NCBI GenBank assembly: GCA_963575745.1
Contig: CAUYUJ010018704.1
Span: 662,497-724,496 of the forward strand
DNA: 62,000 bases
From: Prorocentrum cordatum
Taxonomy: Eukaryota; Sar; Dinophyceae; Prorocentrales; Prorocentraceae
Direction of reading: 5' to 3'
The translations under genes and the position numbers were made by a program. Positions 20,171 through 29,984 of this stretch are shown piece by piece (within the stretch, counting starts at the first letter, position 1; every line of letters starts with the position of its first letter). A model generated the notes under the pieces. That model did no database searches, had not been told where the DNA came from, and worked only from the letters and a program-made list of their open reading frames with translations.

Positions 20171-20309
20171 CAGGCAATGCGAGCCGATTCTGGGCTCAGG
20201 CCTCCCAAAGGCCGGAGGCCTTCTGAGCTTTGCCCCCTGAGCCTTTCAGCTAGCCCTCCATGGCCCCTCTTCCCCCTTGCGCGCGCCGCCGACGGCCCTC
20301 ATCCTGTAC

Positions 20310-20467
20310 AGTCGGGGCCCTGAAGAAGGAACCCTTTTCGTTTGGGAGGGGCTCCGTGTTCCTTGATTGCTTCACAGTTTGCCTTGGGTGTTCCTTTGGT
20401 TTTCGATGGGAAATCGAAGTTCAGCTTGTGGATGAACGGGGCCTCGTTCCTTATTTAGGGTTCCTTG
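20310..20467 (+). repeat. Dispersed repeat R2, plus orientation
   Basis: GTCGGGGCCCTGAAGAAGGA, CTTTTCGTTTGGGAGGGGCT and onward to TTATTTAGGGTTCC. An inverted copy is at 27047-27193. Both copies read the same peptide (VGALKKEPFS.GRGSVFL.CF), and some differences are at third codon positions, so a coding origin is possible but unproven. Both lie beside a (GGA)n tract. Confidence 0.65.
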
Positions 20468-20634
20468 GGTCAACGCTCCGACTGCAGCACTCCCGCCCAA
20501 GCTGCCTCGGCAAGCCTCTCCCCGCACACGGCGGCGACCCGGAGCACCGCGCCGGCGAGAAGGAGTAAAAACAGAACGGCTGCGTCGAGGGTGCCCCTCG
20601 CAGGCTCACGCGCGACGAGGCCCGTCGCTCGCAG

Positions 20635-20733
20635 AGGAGGAGGAGGAGGAGGAGGAGGAGGAGGAGGAGGAGGAGGAGGAAGGGGAGGAGGAGGAGGAGG
20701 AGGAGGAGGAGGAGGAGGAGGAGGAGGAGGAGG
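20635..20733. repeat. (GGA)n tract
   Basis: About 33 GGA units with one GGGGAGG break. On the minus strand it follows a GTAAGT donor at about 20749-20744 and so may be intronic. Confidence 0.9.
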
Positions 20734-20749
20734 GCTGGGGCACTTACTT

Positions 20750-20925
20750 CGGGTGCACTGGCTCGCACCGAACAGCGGCGCGCTGCCCCCGAGAAGCGCC
20801 CGCAGCATCTCCACTTGGACCACGTCGACCGAGATTCTGGCCAGCGAGAAGAGAGGGGGCCTCACGAACGATGAAACAGAGGCGTTTCGGCCTCTCTTGC
20901 GCGGAGGCTTGCCCAAGCCGCTCAC
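20750..20925 (-). CDS. Possible exon of an unknown protein
   Basis: Minus-strand frame RPPLFSLARISVDVVQVEML and then RALLGGSAPLFGASQCTR, directly followed by GTAAGT, a consensus donor, and then a (TCC)n tract. The peptide is balanced in composition, unlike the repeat frames. Upstream it reads GLGKPPRKRGRNASVSSFV. No domain recognised, and the acceptor is unknown. Confidence 0.3.
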
Positions 20926-21112
20926 GCGGAACGCTGCGTGGAGAAGAGGGCGCTTGCACTCTGTCGTTCGCGGAATTGACGCAACAATATCCGTGCCATC
21001 GACCCGCTTGTCTTACGCCGCACATTTCGGGGCGTTTCCGAACATGGCTGGGCTCAGATGATCCTGGACAACGCAAAGGGTCTGCGCGCCTCAAGGATGG
21101 GCAGACGAATGG

Positions 21113-21367
21113 TCAAAGAGAAGGGATTGCCTGAGCAAGCGATTCCTTGTCCGTAAATCGACCATGGCAAGAGCGCAGACGAACGCGACCTGTGACGACC
21201 AACCTGCGGATAGCCACAGAAGTGAAGACGTAGCAACCGAAGGCAACGGCAACTGCGCCACACAAAACAAGATTACGATGATGCTGACGACACGACTCGC
21301 CACGAATGCATTCGGCTAGACATTGTCGGTGCAATATCGCTGTGCGACTATGCCGCCTAGGTCTCAT
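21113..21367 (-). CDS. Possible membrane-segment peptide, unknown
   Basis: The minus frame contains NLVLCGAVAVAFGCYVFTSV, a plausible membrane helix, followed by a basic stretch (AIRRLVVTGRVRLRS). Lower GC than its surroundings and free of simple repeats. Neither splice sites nor homology are visible, so this is weak. Confidence 0.2.
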   Translation of the reverse strand: MRPRRHSRTAILHRQCLAECIRGESCRQHHRNLVLCGAVAVAFGCYVFTSVAIRRLVVTGRVRLRSCHGRFTDKESLAQAIPSL

Positions 21368-21721
21368 CTAACCAGACCGTGTACGATGCACATTTCCACA
21401 AAAAAAGGGCTCGGCCTCAGTGAACGAGACCACATCCACGCATCAATATCGACAATGCTCATAACTGGGCAGCGGAGGCCTGCCTGTAACACGCCTTTTT
21501 TGGATCCATGAGCGAGCGAGTGCGTCCGCTCTCCTACGAGACCAAGCAATCGCTGGCCGTCCTACGAGGCATGTCGGGTGTGTTCCAGCGGAGCCGAATT
21601 CAAATTGACAAGGGTCTGGGATCATGTCAGGCGAAATGAGCTGAACATCGTTGAGCCGATCCCTCTCCCCCACTGGCGTGGCCTTGGCCCCACTGGCCGC
21701 CTTATCCACCTGGGTGGGGCA

Positions 21722-21776
<55 letters not shown>

Positions 21777-21805
21777 TTCTTTACATATATATATATATAT
21801 ACATA
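21722..21805. repeat. (CT)n then (TA)n microsatellites
   Basis: CTCTCT with a few G interruptions to 21780, then TATATATATATA with ACATATAC. Confidence 0.95.
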
Positions 21806-22234
21806 TACTCATCTGCCTTTTCCGTCGGGTTTCGCGGGGCCAATTCCGACCAAGGAGGTTGGGCTGGTGGGGCTGAGATGCCATGGCCGAGTGGGAATGG
21901 GGATAGGCTGGACGACGATCCTGACAAGCGAATGGAATTTCTGGCCATGTATATAAAGCTAGCAGAGATGGAAGGGGCCCTGGGCCACACGAATAAATCC
22001 GCGGGCCCCCTTGTGGGGCCACCAGGCTGTAGGACGAAGGTTCGCGGTTTCCTGTGCCAGTTGCAGCTTTCAGTTTCCACTGTTACAGTTCTGCTTCTTG
22101 CTGCTTACTGTTCCTTGTCGACTTCTTGCTGCTTACTGTTCCTTGTTGATGGACCGCGCGAGGGGGAGGCCCAAAACGGGCCTTTTTACCACGCCCTGAG
22201 CGTGTTGTCTGAATTGCCGGGGTTGGTAAAAATT

Positions 22235-22845
22235 GACACCCCTTACGCAGATCGGCGGGGTCAGGGTCCAACAACACAGTGGAGTTGCCACATTTCTGAA
22301 ATTCGGTGGCACCCCTCACGCAGATCGGCAGGGTCAGGGTTGAAAAACATATTTCTGAAATTCGCTGGCACCCCTGACGCAGATCGGCCGGGTCAGGGTC
22401 CAAAAACAAAGGGGATTTGCTACATTTCCGACATTCGGTGGCACCCCTCACGCAGATCGGCGGGGTCAGGGTTGACAAACATATGGGATTTGCCACATTT
22501 CTGAAATTCGCTGGCACCCCTCACGCAGATCGGCGGGGTCAGGGTCCAAAAACACACACATGTCCGACACTCGGCGACACCCCTCACGCAGATCGGCAGG
22601 ATCAGGGTCCAAAAACAAAAGGGGATGTGCCACATTTCTGAAATTCGGCGACACCCCTCACGCAGATCCGTAGTGTCAGGGTCCAAAAACAAAAGGACAT
22701 TTGCCACGTTTCTGAAATTCGGCGGCACCCCTCACGCAGATCCGTAGTGTCAGGGTCCAAAAACAAAGGGGATTTGCCACATTCCTGAAATTCGGCGGCA
22801 CCCCTCACGCAGATTCGTAGGGTCAGGGTCGAAAAACAAACAGGT
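22235..22845. repeat. About 70-bp tandem repeat, nine copies
   Basis: Unit: CACCCCTCACGCAGATCGGC, GGGTCAGGGTCCAAAAACA, then TTTGCCACATTTCTGAAATT and CGG. Units vary from about 58 to 74 bp by loss of the middle. On the minus strand it reads DPDPADLREGC repeats, which I regard as artefact. Confidence 0.9.
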
Positions 22846-22944
22846 CCCCACGCTGCTTCAAGCGGCGCCCAGACCTCATGATTTAGCTCTTGCATCCCCC
22901 ATCATCCGAGACAGGGGGCAAGGCGGCATGGGGCGAAGCCCTTA

Positions 22945-23225
22945 GGTATTGACAGAAACAACATGATTCCCCACATTTTCTTGGTTTTCGTCTTCCCCCC
23001 ACTTCTAATATTTTCTCGTATGTGACTGCCTACCAGACCACCCCAACCCAACTCATGTTGGGGGGGGTACGGGTTCCATATGTGTTTTTTCTATGTTCCT
23101 CGACCCCCCCCCACTGGAAATGGAAGGCAAATTGATTCCTTCGGGTTGGGTTGGGGTGGTTTGGTGGGTGGTGAGTATGTTCTGGGGAATCGACGACTCA
23201 TTGTGTCTGTGTGTTTTTCCCATCC
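22945..23225 (+). repeat. Dispersed repeat R1 copy interrupted by a family E element
   Basis: ATGATTCCCCACATTTTCTT and CCCCCCACTTCTAATATTTT precede the insertion; TTCTGGGGAATCGACGACTC and TGTGTCTGTGTG follow it. Joining the two halves at GTATG gives the normal R1 order seen at 11735. Confidence 0.8.
23023..23174. mobile_element. Family E inverted-repeat element copy 1, nested in R1
   Basis: 152 bp. Left CTACCAGACCACCCCAACCC, right inverse TTGGGTTGGGGTGGTTTGGT, then GGGTGGTGA. Flanked by GTATG at 23018-23022 and 23175-23179. Its host repeat is known from uninterrupted copies, which supports the call. Confidence 0.9.
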
Positions 23226-23559
23226 TGGGAGATCGCCCGTCGAGCAGCAGTCTCTGCTGCAGTCGCGGAGGCCGCCGAGAGCCACGGCGGGGAGTGAGTC
23301 CCCGGACGCGGCCGACGGAGCGGATCGTCCACGCCAGACGACGCCGTCCACAAACTAATGCGGGATGACGATGAGTAAAACAAATGGGAGAGAACGATTA
23401 AAACATAGTTTTCTGCTATTTCTGCATAATTTTCTGACTGGAGGAGAACGATAAATTATAGCCGGAGTGCAGTATCCCCAAACAGGGTTTTTAGACCCAC
23501 TGCGGTTTCCAAGGTCGATTGCGTGCCCGCCTAGTGCGGGCTGGCATGGCATGTTAAAA

Positions 23560-25080
23560 CATGCCTCCTCCTCCTCCTCCTCCTCGTCCACCTCCTCTTC
23601 ATCCCGAAAGGCATCTCGGAACCCAGAGTTGCGAGGATGTCTCCAGCGTAACGGGCTGGACCACCTCGCGCGCGGCATTTCGGACCCCAGAGTTGCGACG
23701 ATGTCTCGGGCGAAACGTGCTGCGAGGAAGTCTCAGGCGAAACGGGCCGGACCACCTCGAGCGCGGCGTCTCAGAGCTCCGAGTTGCGGGGGCCTCCTGG
23801 TGCCTCCTGGGGCCTCCTGGGGACCTCCTGGGGCTTCCTCCCGGGCCTCCTGTGGCCTCCTGAACTCCACCTGAGGTTTCCTGAAGCATCTTGGGGCTCC
23901 CAGGGGGGATATCTAACCTGTGGCCGTTTGGGCCTCTCCAAATACAGGGGGGGGCCACAGGAGCAGGAAAAATCAACGAATCGACACCGGATGTGTATTA
24001 ACTTGACACGTTCTGATAGAGGGCCTCCTGGGGCCTCCTGGGAGCCTCCTGGGAATCTCCTGCGGACCCCTGGGGCCTGTCCTGGGCGTCCTGCGGCCTC
24101 CTGAAGCTCTCTGGGACCTCCCCCTCCTCCTGCCTGCTCCCTCATGCACATCATCCGCCTCCTCCTTCTCCCTTCCATCTCCTCCTCCTCCTCCTCCTCC
24201 TCCTCCTCCTCCTCCTCCTCCTCCTCCTCCTCCTCCACCTCCTCTTCATCGCGAACGGCATTTCGGAGCCTAGAGTTGCGAGGATGTCTCCAGCGTAACG
24301 GGCTGGACCACCTCGCGCGCGGCATCTCGGACCCCAGAGTTGCGACGATGTCTCGGGCGAAACGTGCTGCGAGGAAGTCTCAGGCGAAACGGGCCGGACC
24401 ACCTCGAGCGCGGCGTCTCAGAGCTCCGAGTTGCGGGGGCCTCCTGGTGCCTCCTGGGGCCTCCTGGGGACCTCCTGGAGCTTCCTCCTGGGCCTCCTGT
24501 GGCCTCGTGAACTCCACCTGGGGTTTCCTGAAGCCTCTTGGGGCTCCCAGGGGGGATATCTAACCTGTGGCCGTTTGGGCCTCTCCAAATGGAGGGGGGG
24601 GGGCACAAGAGCAGGAAAAATCAACGAATCGACACCGGATGTGTATTAACTTGACACGTTCTGATAAGCGGCCTCCTGGGGCCTCCTGGGAGCCTCCTGG
24701 GAATCTCCTGGAGACCCCTGGGGCCTGTCCTGGGCGTCCTGCGGCCTCCTGGTGCCTCCTGGGCCTCCTGGGGACCTCCTGGAGCTTCCTCCTGGGCCTC
24801 CTGTGGCCTCCTGAACTCCACCTGAGGTTTCCTGAAGCATCTTGGGGCTCCCAGGGGGGATATCTAACCTGTGGCCGCTTGGGCCTCTCCAAATGGAGGG
24901 GGGGGCACAAGAGCAGGAAAAATCAACGAATCGACACCGGATGTGTATTAACTTGACACGTTCTGATAGAGGGCCTCCTGGGGCCTCCTGGGAATCTGCT
25001 GGGGGCCCCTGGGGCCTGTCCTGGGCGTCCTGCGGCCTCCTGGATATCTCTGGGGCCTCCTGAGGCTCGCAGGATCCCAT
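23560..25080. repeat. Segmental tandem duplication, about 650-bp unit
   Basis: A block from the CCTCCTCTTCATC segment, through GTCTCCAGCGTAACGGGCTG, the CCTCCTGGGGCCTCCTGGGG decamers, CTAACCTGTGGCCG and TCGACACCGGATGTGTATTA, occurs at about 23588-24030 and again at 24236-24680. A third shorter copy runs at 24740-24985. A (CCT)n tract lies at 24177-24238. Parallel open frames in all phases are artefacts of these repeats. Confidence 0.85.
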
Positions 25081-25099
25081 GGAGGATATGTAAAATGTG

Positions 25100-25650
25100 G
25101 CCTTCTGGGCCCCCAGGCTGGACCACCTCTTGCGCAGCATCTGAGAGCTCAGAGTCGCGAGAATATCTTGTGCGAAACAGGCCGGACCACCTTGCGCACG
25201 GCATCTCAGATCTCAGAGTTGCAAGGATTTCTCAGGCGAGACGGGCCGGACCACCTCGCGCAGGGCATCTCAGAGCTCAGAAGTGCGAGGATGTCTCAGG
25301 CGAAACGGGCCGGACCACCTCGCGCGCGGCATCGGGGAGATCAGAGTTTCGAGGATGTCTCAGGCGAAACGGGCCGGACCACCTCGCGCGCGGCATCTTG
25401 GAGCTCAGAGTTGCGAGGATGTCTCAGGCGAAACGGCCCGGACCACCTCTCGCGCGGCATCTGGGAGCTCAGAGTTTCGAGGATGTCTCAAGCGAAACGG
25501 CCCGGACCACCTCTCGCGCGGCCTCTCAGAGCTCAGATTTAGGAGGATGTCTCAGGCGAAACGCTCAATCCCGGACAACTCAGAAACGAGAGTTGTGAGG
25601 ATGTCTCAGGCGAAACGGGCCGGACCACCACATTTGTTTGAGGATGTCTC
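25100..25650. repeat. About 64-bp tandem repeat, eight to nine copies
   Basis: Unit: GATGTCTCAGGCGAAACGGG, CCGGACCACCTCGCGCGCGG, CATCT..GAGCTCAGAGTT, GCGAG. Markers at 25290, 25354, 25418, 25482 and 25545 give the period. The same unit also forms part of the 23.6-24.4 kb duplication. Confidence 0.9.
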
Positions 25651-26119
25651 TGCTTAGCTTTCCCTCGGCCGGAATTAGCTTCTATCACAACAGCACCCCG
25701 TTCAGCAAGCTGTTTGGGGAAAAATAGTTTTCCAGCCCGCGGCCGGTTTTTTCTAATCGTCATCCCGGGCGCCGCCGCGTGAACACGACCCCCGGTCATT
25801 TATCAATCGTCATCCTCCATTGCCTCTATGAGCAAGCTCCTTGCGAGCACGAGAGGCAAGCGCTGCAGGCATCGAGCGCAGTGTCAGGAAGGTCGCTGAA
25901 CAAGCGCGTTTCACGACTCGCAAAGTAACTGCTCGCAGATGGCCTGAATCCCCCGCGGAGGGTCTACGATGAATTACATCAAAACGGACATGTGTTGTTC
26001 GGACGTTTGCGAGTAGGCACTTTGCAAGTAGTGGAACGCGCTCGGTGAATCACAGAAGCACGGTGCAGGAGGGAGAGCAGGGAACATAACACATCCGACT
26101 GCTGGAAGGAGTTGCCGGA

Positions 26120-26420
26120 ATCACTGTGAACACAACCTGGCAGGAAGGAGACGCCCTCCGCTAAAAAAAGCCGAAGAAGGTCGAAGGAACAACTTCTTCG
26201 AGTCGTCGGCACATGACAGATTAGGGGGACTCAAACTATACAACCTACCCCGACGCTGGCCAGGTCAATACAAACAACACTGTAAACATACCTGCTGGAA
26301 GGATACGCCTTCCGCAAGCAAAAATCCCGAAGAAGGTCGAAGAAACAACTTCTTCGAGTCGTCGGCAAATGACACATTAGGGAGACTCCAGCTTTACACC
26401 TACCCCGACGCTGGCCAAGC
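26120..26420. repeat. Tandem pair of about 165-bp units
   Basis: Both hold CCGAAGAAGGTCGAAG, AACAACTTCTTCGAGTCGTC, GGCA(C/A)ATGACA and ACCTACCCCGACGCTGGCCA. The central GAAGAAG/CTTCTTC can fold back. Confidence 0.8.
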
Positions 26421-26559
26421 CTATCCTGTGCACAGGGTTGCTCTGGCCAGCTGAGGTGTGGGTGTCTGGTTGGCGCCTCCCGACGCATGCACGAGGCGAT
26501 TAAAGGTGTGAGCATTCTGGTATGGCACCAACCGCCCTGATGGGCTCAATCCGCCCTCC

Positions 26560-26815
26560 CTCTTCCTCCACCTCCTCCTCCTCCTCCTCCACCTCCCCCT
26601 CTTGGGGTGGAAAGGGGTGGACTCGCGAACCAGCTGCACGAGCCCATAGCTTTCCAACACCTTCGGATGGCATCCCAGCTCTATCGAAGACATTTATCAT
26701 GGCACTCATCGGCTCAGCCTCTGGCGCCTCCTGGCGCCGAAGACGGCCCATGAATCGATGCACGCGCCCGGCGGCGGCGCCGAAACGAGCTGCGTGCAAC
26801 AGAGGTTGCACCCCC
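26560..26815 (-). CDS. Possible exon; helical-repeat-like peptide
   Basis: The minus frame reads PLLHAARFGAAAGRVHRFMG, RLRRQEAPEAEPMSAMINVF and DRAGMPSEGVGKLWARAAGS before running into a (TCC)/(GGA) tract. MINVFDRAGMPSEGVGKLW faintly resembles a pentatricopeptide repeat helix pair, but one repeat is not enough to call. A diverged form (NLLHAAGFGPAAGPISQCMG) is at 56016-56110, minus strand. Either a shared exon or a transposon-borne segment. Confidence 0.3.
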
Positions 26816-26972
26816 CCCCCGCAAACCTCCGACGCCGTGATGTCTTCATGGCGTGCACCCCTGCAGGTGCCCCCCCCCTCCCCCTTGGACCGTGCTGTCT
26901 CACCAAAGCGTGTTGTTGTCGGCCCCGGGGCCTGGCGGTGGCCCCCAGAAACCGAACAATTGCCCAAACACC

Positions 26973-27032
26973 CCATGGAGGAGGAGGAGGAGGAGGAGGA
27001 GGAGGAGGAGGAGGAGGAGGAGGAGGAGGAGG
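26973..27032. repeat. (GGA)n tract
   Basis: About 19 perfect GGA units, next to the inverted R2 copy. Confidence 0.95.
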
Positions 27033-27046
27033 GCATGGGAACCCTA

Positions 27047-27193
27047 AATAAGGAACGAGGCCACTATTTTCCATAAGTTAAACTTCGATTTCATATCGAA
27101 AACCGAAGGAAAACCTAAGGCAAACTGCGAAACAATTAAGGAACACGGAGCCCCTCCCCAATGAAAAGGGTTCCTTCTTCAGCGCCCCGACTG
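27047..27193 (-). repeat. Dispersed repeat R2, inverted orientation
   Basis: Reverse complement of the 20310-20467 block with about 15% differences: GGAACCCTAAATAAGGAACG through GAAAAGGGTTCCTTCTTCAG. The minus frame gives VGALKKEPFSLGRGSVFLNC. Confidence 0.7.
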
Positions 27194-27356
27194 TAATCCA
27201 CGTTGCCTCCATCCCTGCTGTTCGCTTGCTCGACGAACTGGCAGCCGCGACTGCTTCACGACGCGAGGGGGGCCAAAACTCCCCCCGATGCTCCTCCGCG
27301 GGAGCAGCCCTGCCCCCTCCCCCCACTACCCTTGGGAGCGAGGGCCGCCGCTGTGT

Positions 27357-27556
27357 CCCTCTTCCTCCTCCTCCTCCTCCTCCTCCTCCTCCTCCTCCTC
27401 CTCCTCCGCCTCCGCCTCCTCCTCCGCCTCCTCCTCCTCCGCCTCCGCCTCCGTTTCCTCCTCCGCCTCCTCCTCCTCCTCCTCCGCCTGCGCCTCCGCC
27501 TCCTCCTCCTTTTCCTTCTCCTCCTCCTCCTCCTTCTCCTCCTCCTCCTCCTCCTC
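27357..27556. repeat. (CCT)n tract with CCG variants
   Basis: About 200 bp of CTCCTCCTC with CTCCGCCTC steps. Every frame is open (Pro, Ser, Leu, Arg, Glu, Gly runs), none genuine. Confidence 0.95.
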
Positions 27557-27659
27557 CACTGATAATTTCCCTTGTAACTAAGTCCTCTCTGTCGCAATCC
27601 CCGACGTGTCGGTAGGCTGGCCGGGTGTTTCGCCTAAGACTTCTTAATGACCTTTGGTC

Positions 27660-27990
27660 CTGAATATTGAAACTTACAACAAGTTCACTGATGGGGGGCG
27701 GGTCGTTGTCACAATGTTGCTCTCGCCCTGGCGCCGCACACATTCGTCTCTAAAGTTTGCAACAGCTTCAAGGATAGAGGGTGGGCTGCATTTTAATGCG
27801 GAGATCGCCTTAGCGCCGCGCACATTCCCCTTGAACGTTGGCAAAATGTTCAACGACAGAGGTTGGGTCGGTTGAAACAGGCAGTTGTCGTCCCAGCTCC
27901 GAGCGCATTTGTGTTAAACGTTGGCAACAGATTCAACAAGTTCAAGGGCGGAGGGCGTTTCCTTTTCAAAACATGGTTCTCGCCTTGATG
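27660..27990 (-). repeat. R5 repeats in inverted orientation
   Basis: GCGCCGCACACATTCGTCT, TTTGCAACAGCTTCAAGGAT and CGCCGCGCACATTCC are reverse complements of the 17.2-18.7 kb units. About four units. Confidence 0.65.
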
Positions 27991-28079
27991 CCATGCGCGG
28001 TCGTTCTACATTCGTTACACGTTCGCAACCGTTTCATGTATTCGTACGGCTGAAGTCCCAGGAGGAGTGCCCTGGAGCC

Positions 28080-29200
28080 TCCTGTGGCATCCTGAGGAGA
28101 ACCTGTGCCCACGAGTCTGGCCACCGACCGAGACATCCTCACACTCTGGCCCACCTGGGGGGCAAAAGTGAGCGCCTCGCTCGAGAGATCCTCCAAATCT
28201 GCTCCGAAAGCGAAGGATGCGGGGACAGAAAACAAGCAAACCGCTTAAGACATCCTCACAAAACGGCCGCGAACGGGACCGTGAGATAACTCCCGGCGGC
28301 TCCCTTAGGTAAGTGAAAATGAGCGCCTCGCCCCGAAACATCCCCCAAATCTGTTCCGAAAGCGAAGGATGTTGGGACAGAAAACAAGCAAACCGCTTGA
28401 GACATCCCCACAAAACCGCCGCGAACGGGACCGTGAGATAACCCCTGGCGGCCCCCCTTAGGGGGGTGAAAATGAGCACCTCGCTCGAGGCATCCTCCCA
28501 ATCTGCTGTGAAAGCGAAGGATGTTGGAACACAAAACAAGCAAATCGCTTGAGATATCCCCGCAAAACGGCCGCGAACGGGACCGTGAGATAACCCCTGG
28601 CGGCTCCCCTTAGGGGGGTGAAAATAAGCGCCTCGCCCCGAAACATCCTCCAAATCTGCTCCGAAAGCGAAAGATGTTGGGACAGAAAACAAGCAAACCG
28701 CTTGAGACATCCCCACAAAACGGCCGCGAACGGGACTGTGAGATAACCCCTGGCGGCTCCCCTTAAGGGGGAGAAAATGAGCGCCTCGCCCCGAAACATC
28801 ATCCAAATCTGCTCCGAAAGCGAAAGAAGTTGGGACAGAAAACAGGCAAACCGCGTGAGACATCCCCAAAAAAACGGCCGCGAACTGGACCGTGAGATAA
28901 CCCCTGGCGGCCCCCCTTTAGGGGGGTGAAAATGAGCGCCTCGCTCGAGGCATCCTCCAAATCTGCTCTGAAAGCGAAGGATGTTGGGACAGAAAACAAG
29001 CAAACCGCTTGAGATATCCCCACAAAACGGCCGCGAACGGGACCGTGAGATAACCCCTGGCGGCTGCCCTCAGGGGGAGCAGAAACCAGCGCCCCGCCTG
29101 AGGCATCCTCCAAATCTGCTCTGGTAGCCAAGGATGTTGGGACAGAAAACAAGGAAACCGCTTGAGGCATCCCCGCAAAACGGCCGCGAGCGGGGCGTGC
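28080..29200. repeat. About 153-bp tandem repeat, seven copies
   Basis: The marker GATGTTGGGACAGAAAAC recurs near 28218, 28366, 28518, 28672, 28827, 28979 and 29133, so the period is about 153 bp. The unit also holds AACGGCCGCGAACGGGACCG and ATAACCCCTGGCGGC. As 153 is divisible by three, a 51-residue minus-strand peptide period stays open (PTSFAFGADLEDVSGRGAHF). I judge it a satellite rather than a repeat protein, because other frames are equally open. Confidence 0.9.
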
Positions 29201-29419
29201 GTGAGTCTCACCATGAGCAAGTCTGAGTAGGAGTAGGTCTGAGTAAGACTAATGTTGTGTGTGTGTGTGATTAAGTCTGGGTATGAGTAAGTCTGAATGT
29301 GAGTCAGTCTGTGCATGAGTAAGTCTGGGCATGAGGAGGAGAGGGGAGGAGAAGGAGAAGAAGAAGGAGGAGTAGGAGGCGTCCGAGTAATAACAAGAAC
29401 CCCATCCTAGGATATGGGG

Positions 29420-29582
29420 ACCAAGAGCCCCTCAGGATATGGGGAAATCGACACCAATCCCAAGACGCCCTGTATTCTTCCACATGTTCTAGGTCCTCGT
29501 CTCTCCCCCACTTCCCCCATTTTCCCACGCAGATCCCCAGGGGTCGACGATGCGTTGCGTCTGCGTGCTCCTTCCCCTCCTG
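29420..29582 (+). repeat. Dispersed repeat R1 copy
   Basis: CCACATGTTCTAGGTCCTCG, CCCCCACTTCCCCCATTTTC, GGGGTCGACGATGCGTTGCG and TGCGTGCTCCTT follow the R1 order. Confidence 0.65.
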
Positions 29583-29735
29583 ACTCCTCCGCTCCTCCGC
29601 GCGACTGCCCCCGCCCCCGCCGCCTCCCGCGCCCCCCCCCCCCCGCTCGCCGAGCGGCGGCCCCCGCGGGCCCGCTCTCAGGCGCCGCCGAGGCTGCCGC
29701 ACGCCCACCGCCGCGCCGCATTGCTCGTCGCCTCG

Positions 29736-29841
29736 GGGAGAGGGGGAGGGGGAGGGGAGGGGGAGGGGGAGGGGGAGGAGGAGGAGGAGGAGGAGGAGGA
29801 GGAGGAGGAGGAGGAGGAGGAGGAGGAGGAGGAGGAGGAGG
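29736..29841. repeat. GGGGGA then (GGA)n tract
   Basis: GAGGGGGAGGGGG steps become perfect GGA units. It lies at the 3' side of the spliced-leader retrocopy; a matching tract (31374-31475) lies at the 5' side. Confidence 0.9.
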
Positions 29842-29984
29842 TTTGAGGGTTGAGGCAAAACGGAAGCGCGCCGATTCGAGCCGACGAGCCCCGCCCGCGC
29901 GCCGAGCGCGCGCACGGGGACCCTGCGCCGCCAGCGCGCCAGGGCCCCCGACCGTGAACTCCCAGTCCAGCGCGTCGCCGAACT

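Noticed and set aside
25095-25657. Three overlapping plus-strand frames of about 124-167 residues
   Set aside because: All are phases of the 64-bp tandem repeat.
28015-28869. 284-residue minus-strand frame as a repeat protein
   Set aside because: The 153-bp satellite period is divisible by three; other frames are open over similar lengths. Not called as a gene.
22235-29200. CRISPR-like direct repeats
   Set aside because: Repeat units are contiguous or diverge throughout; there are no unique spacers of fixed length, no cas genes, and the DNA is eukaryotic.
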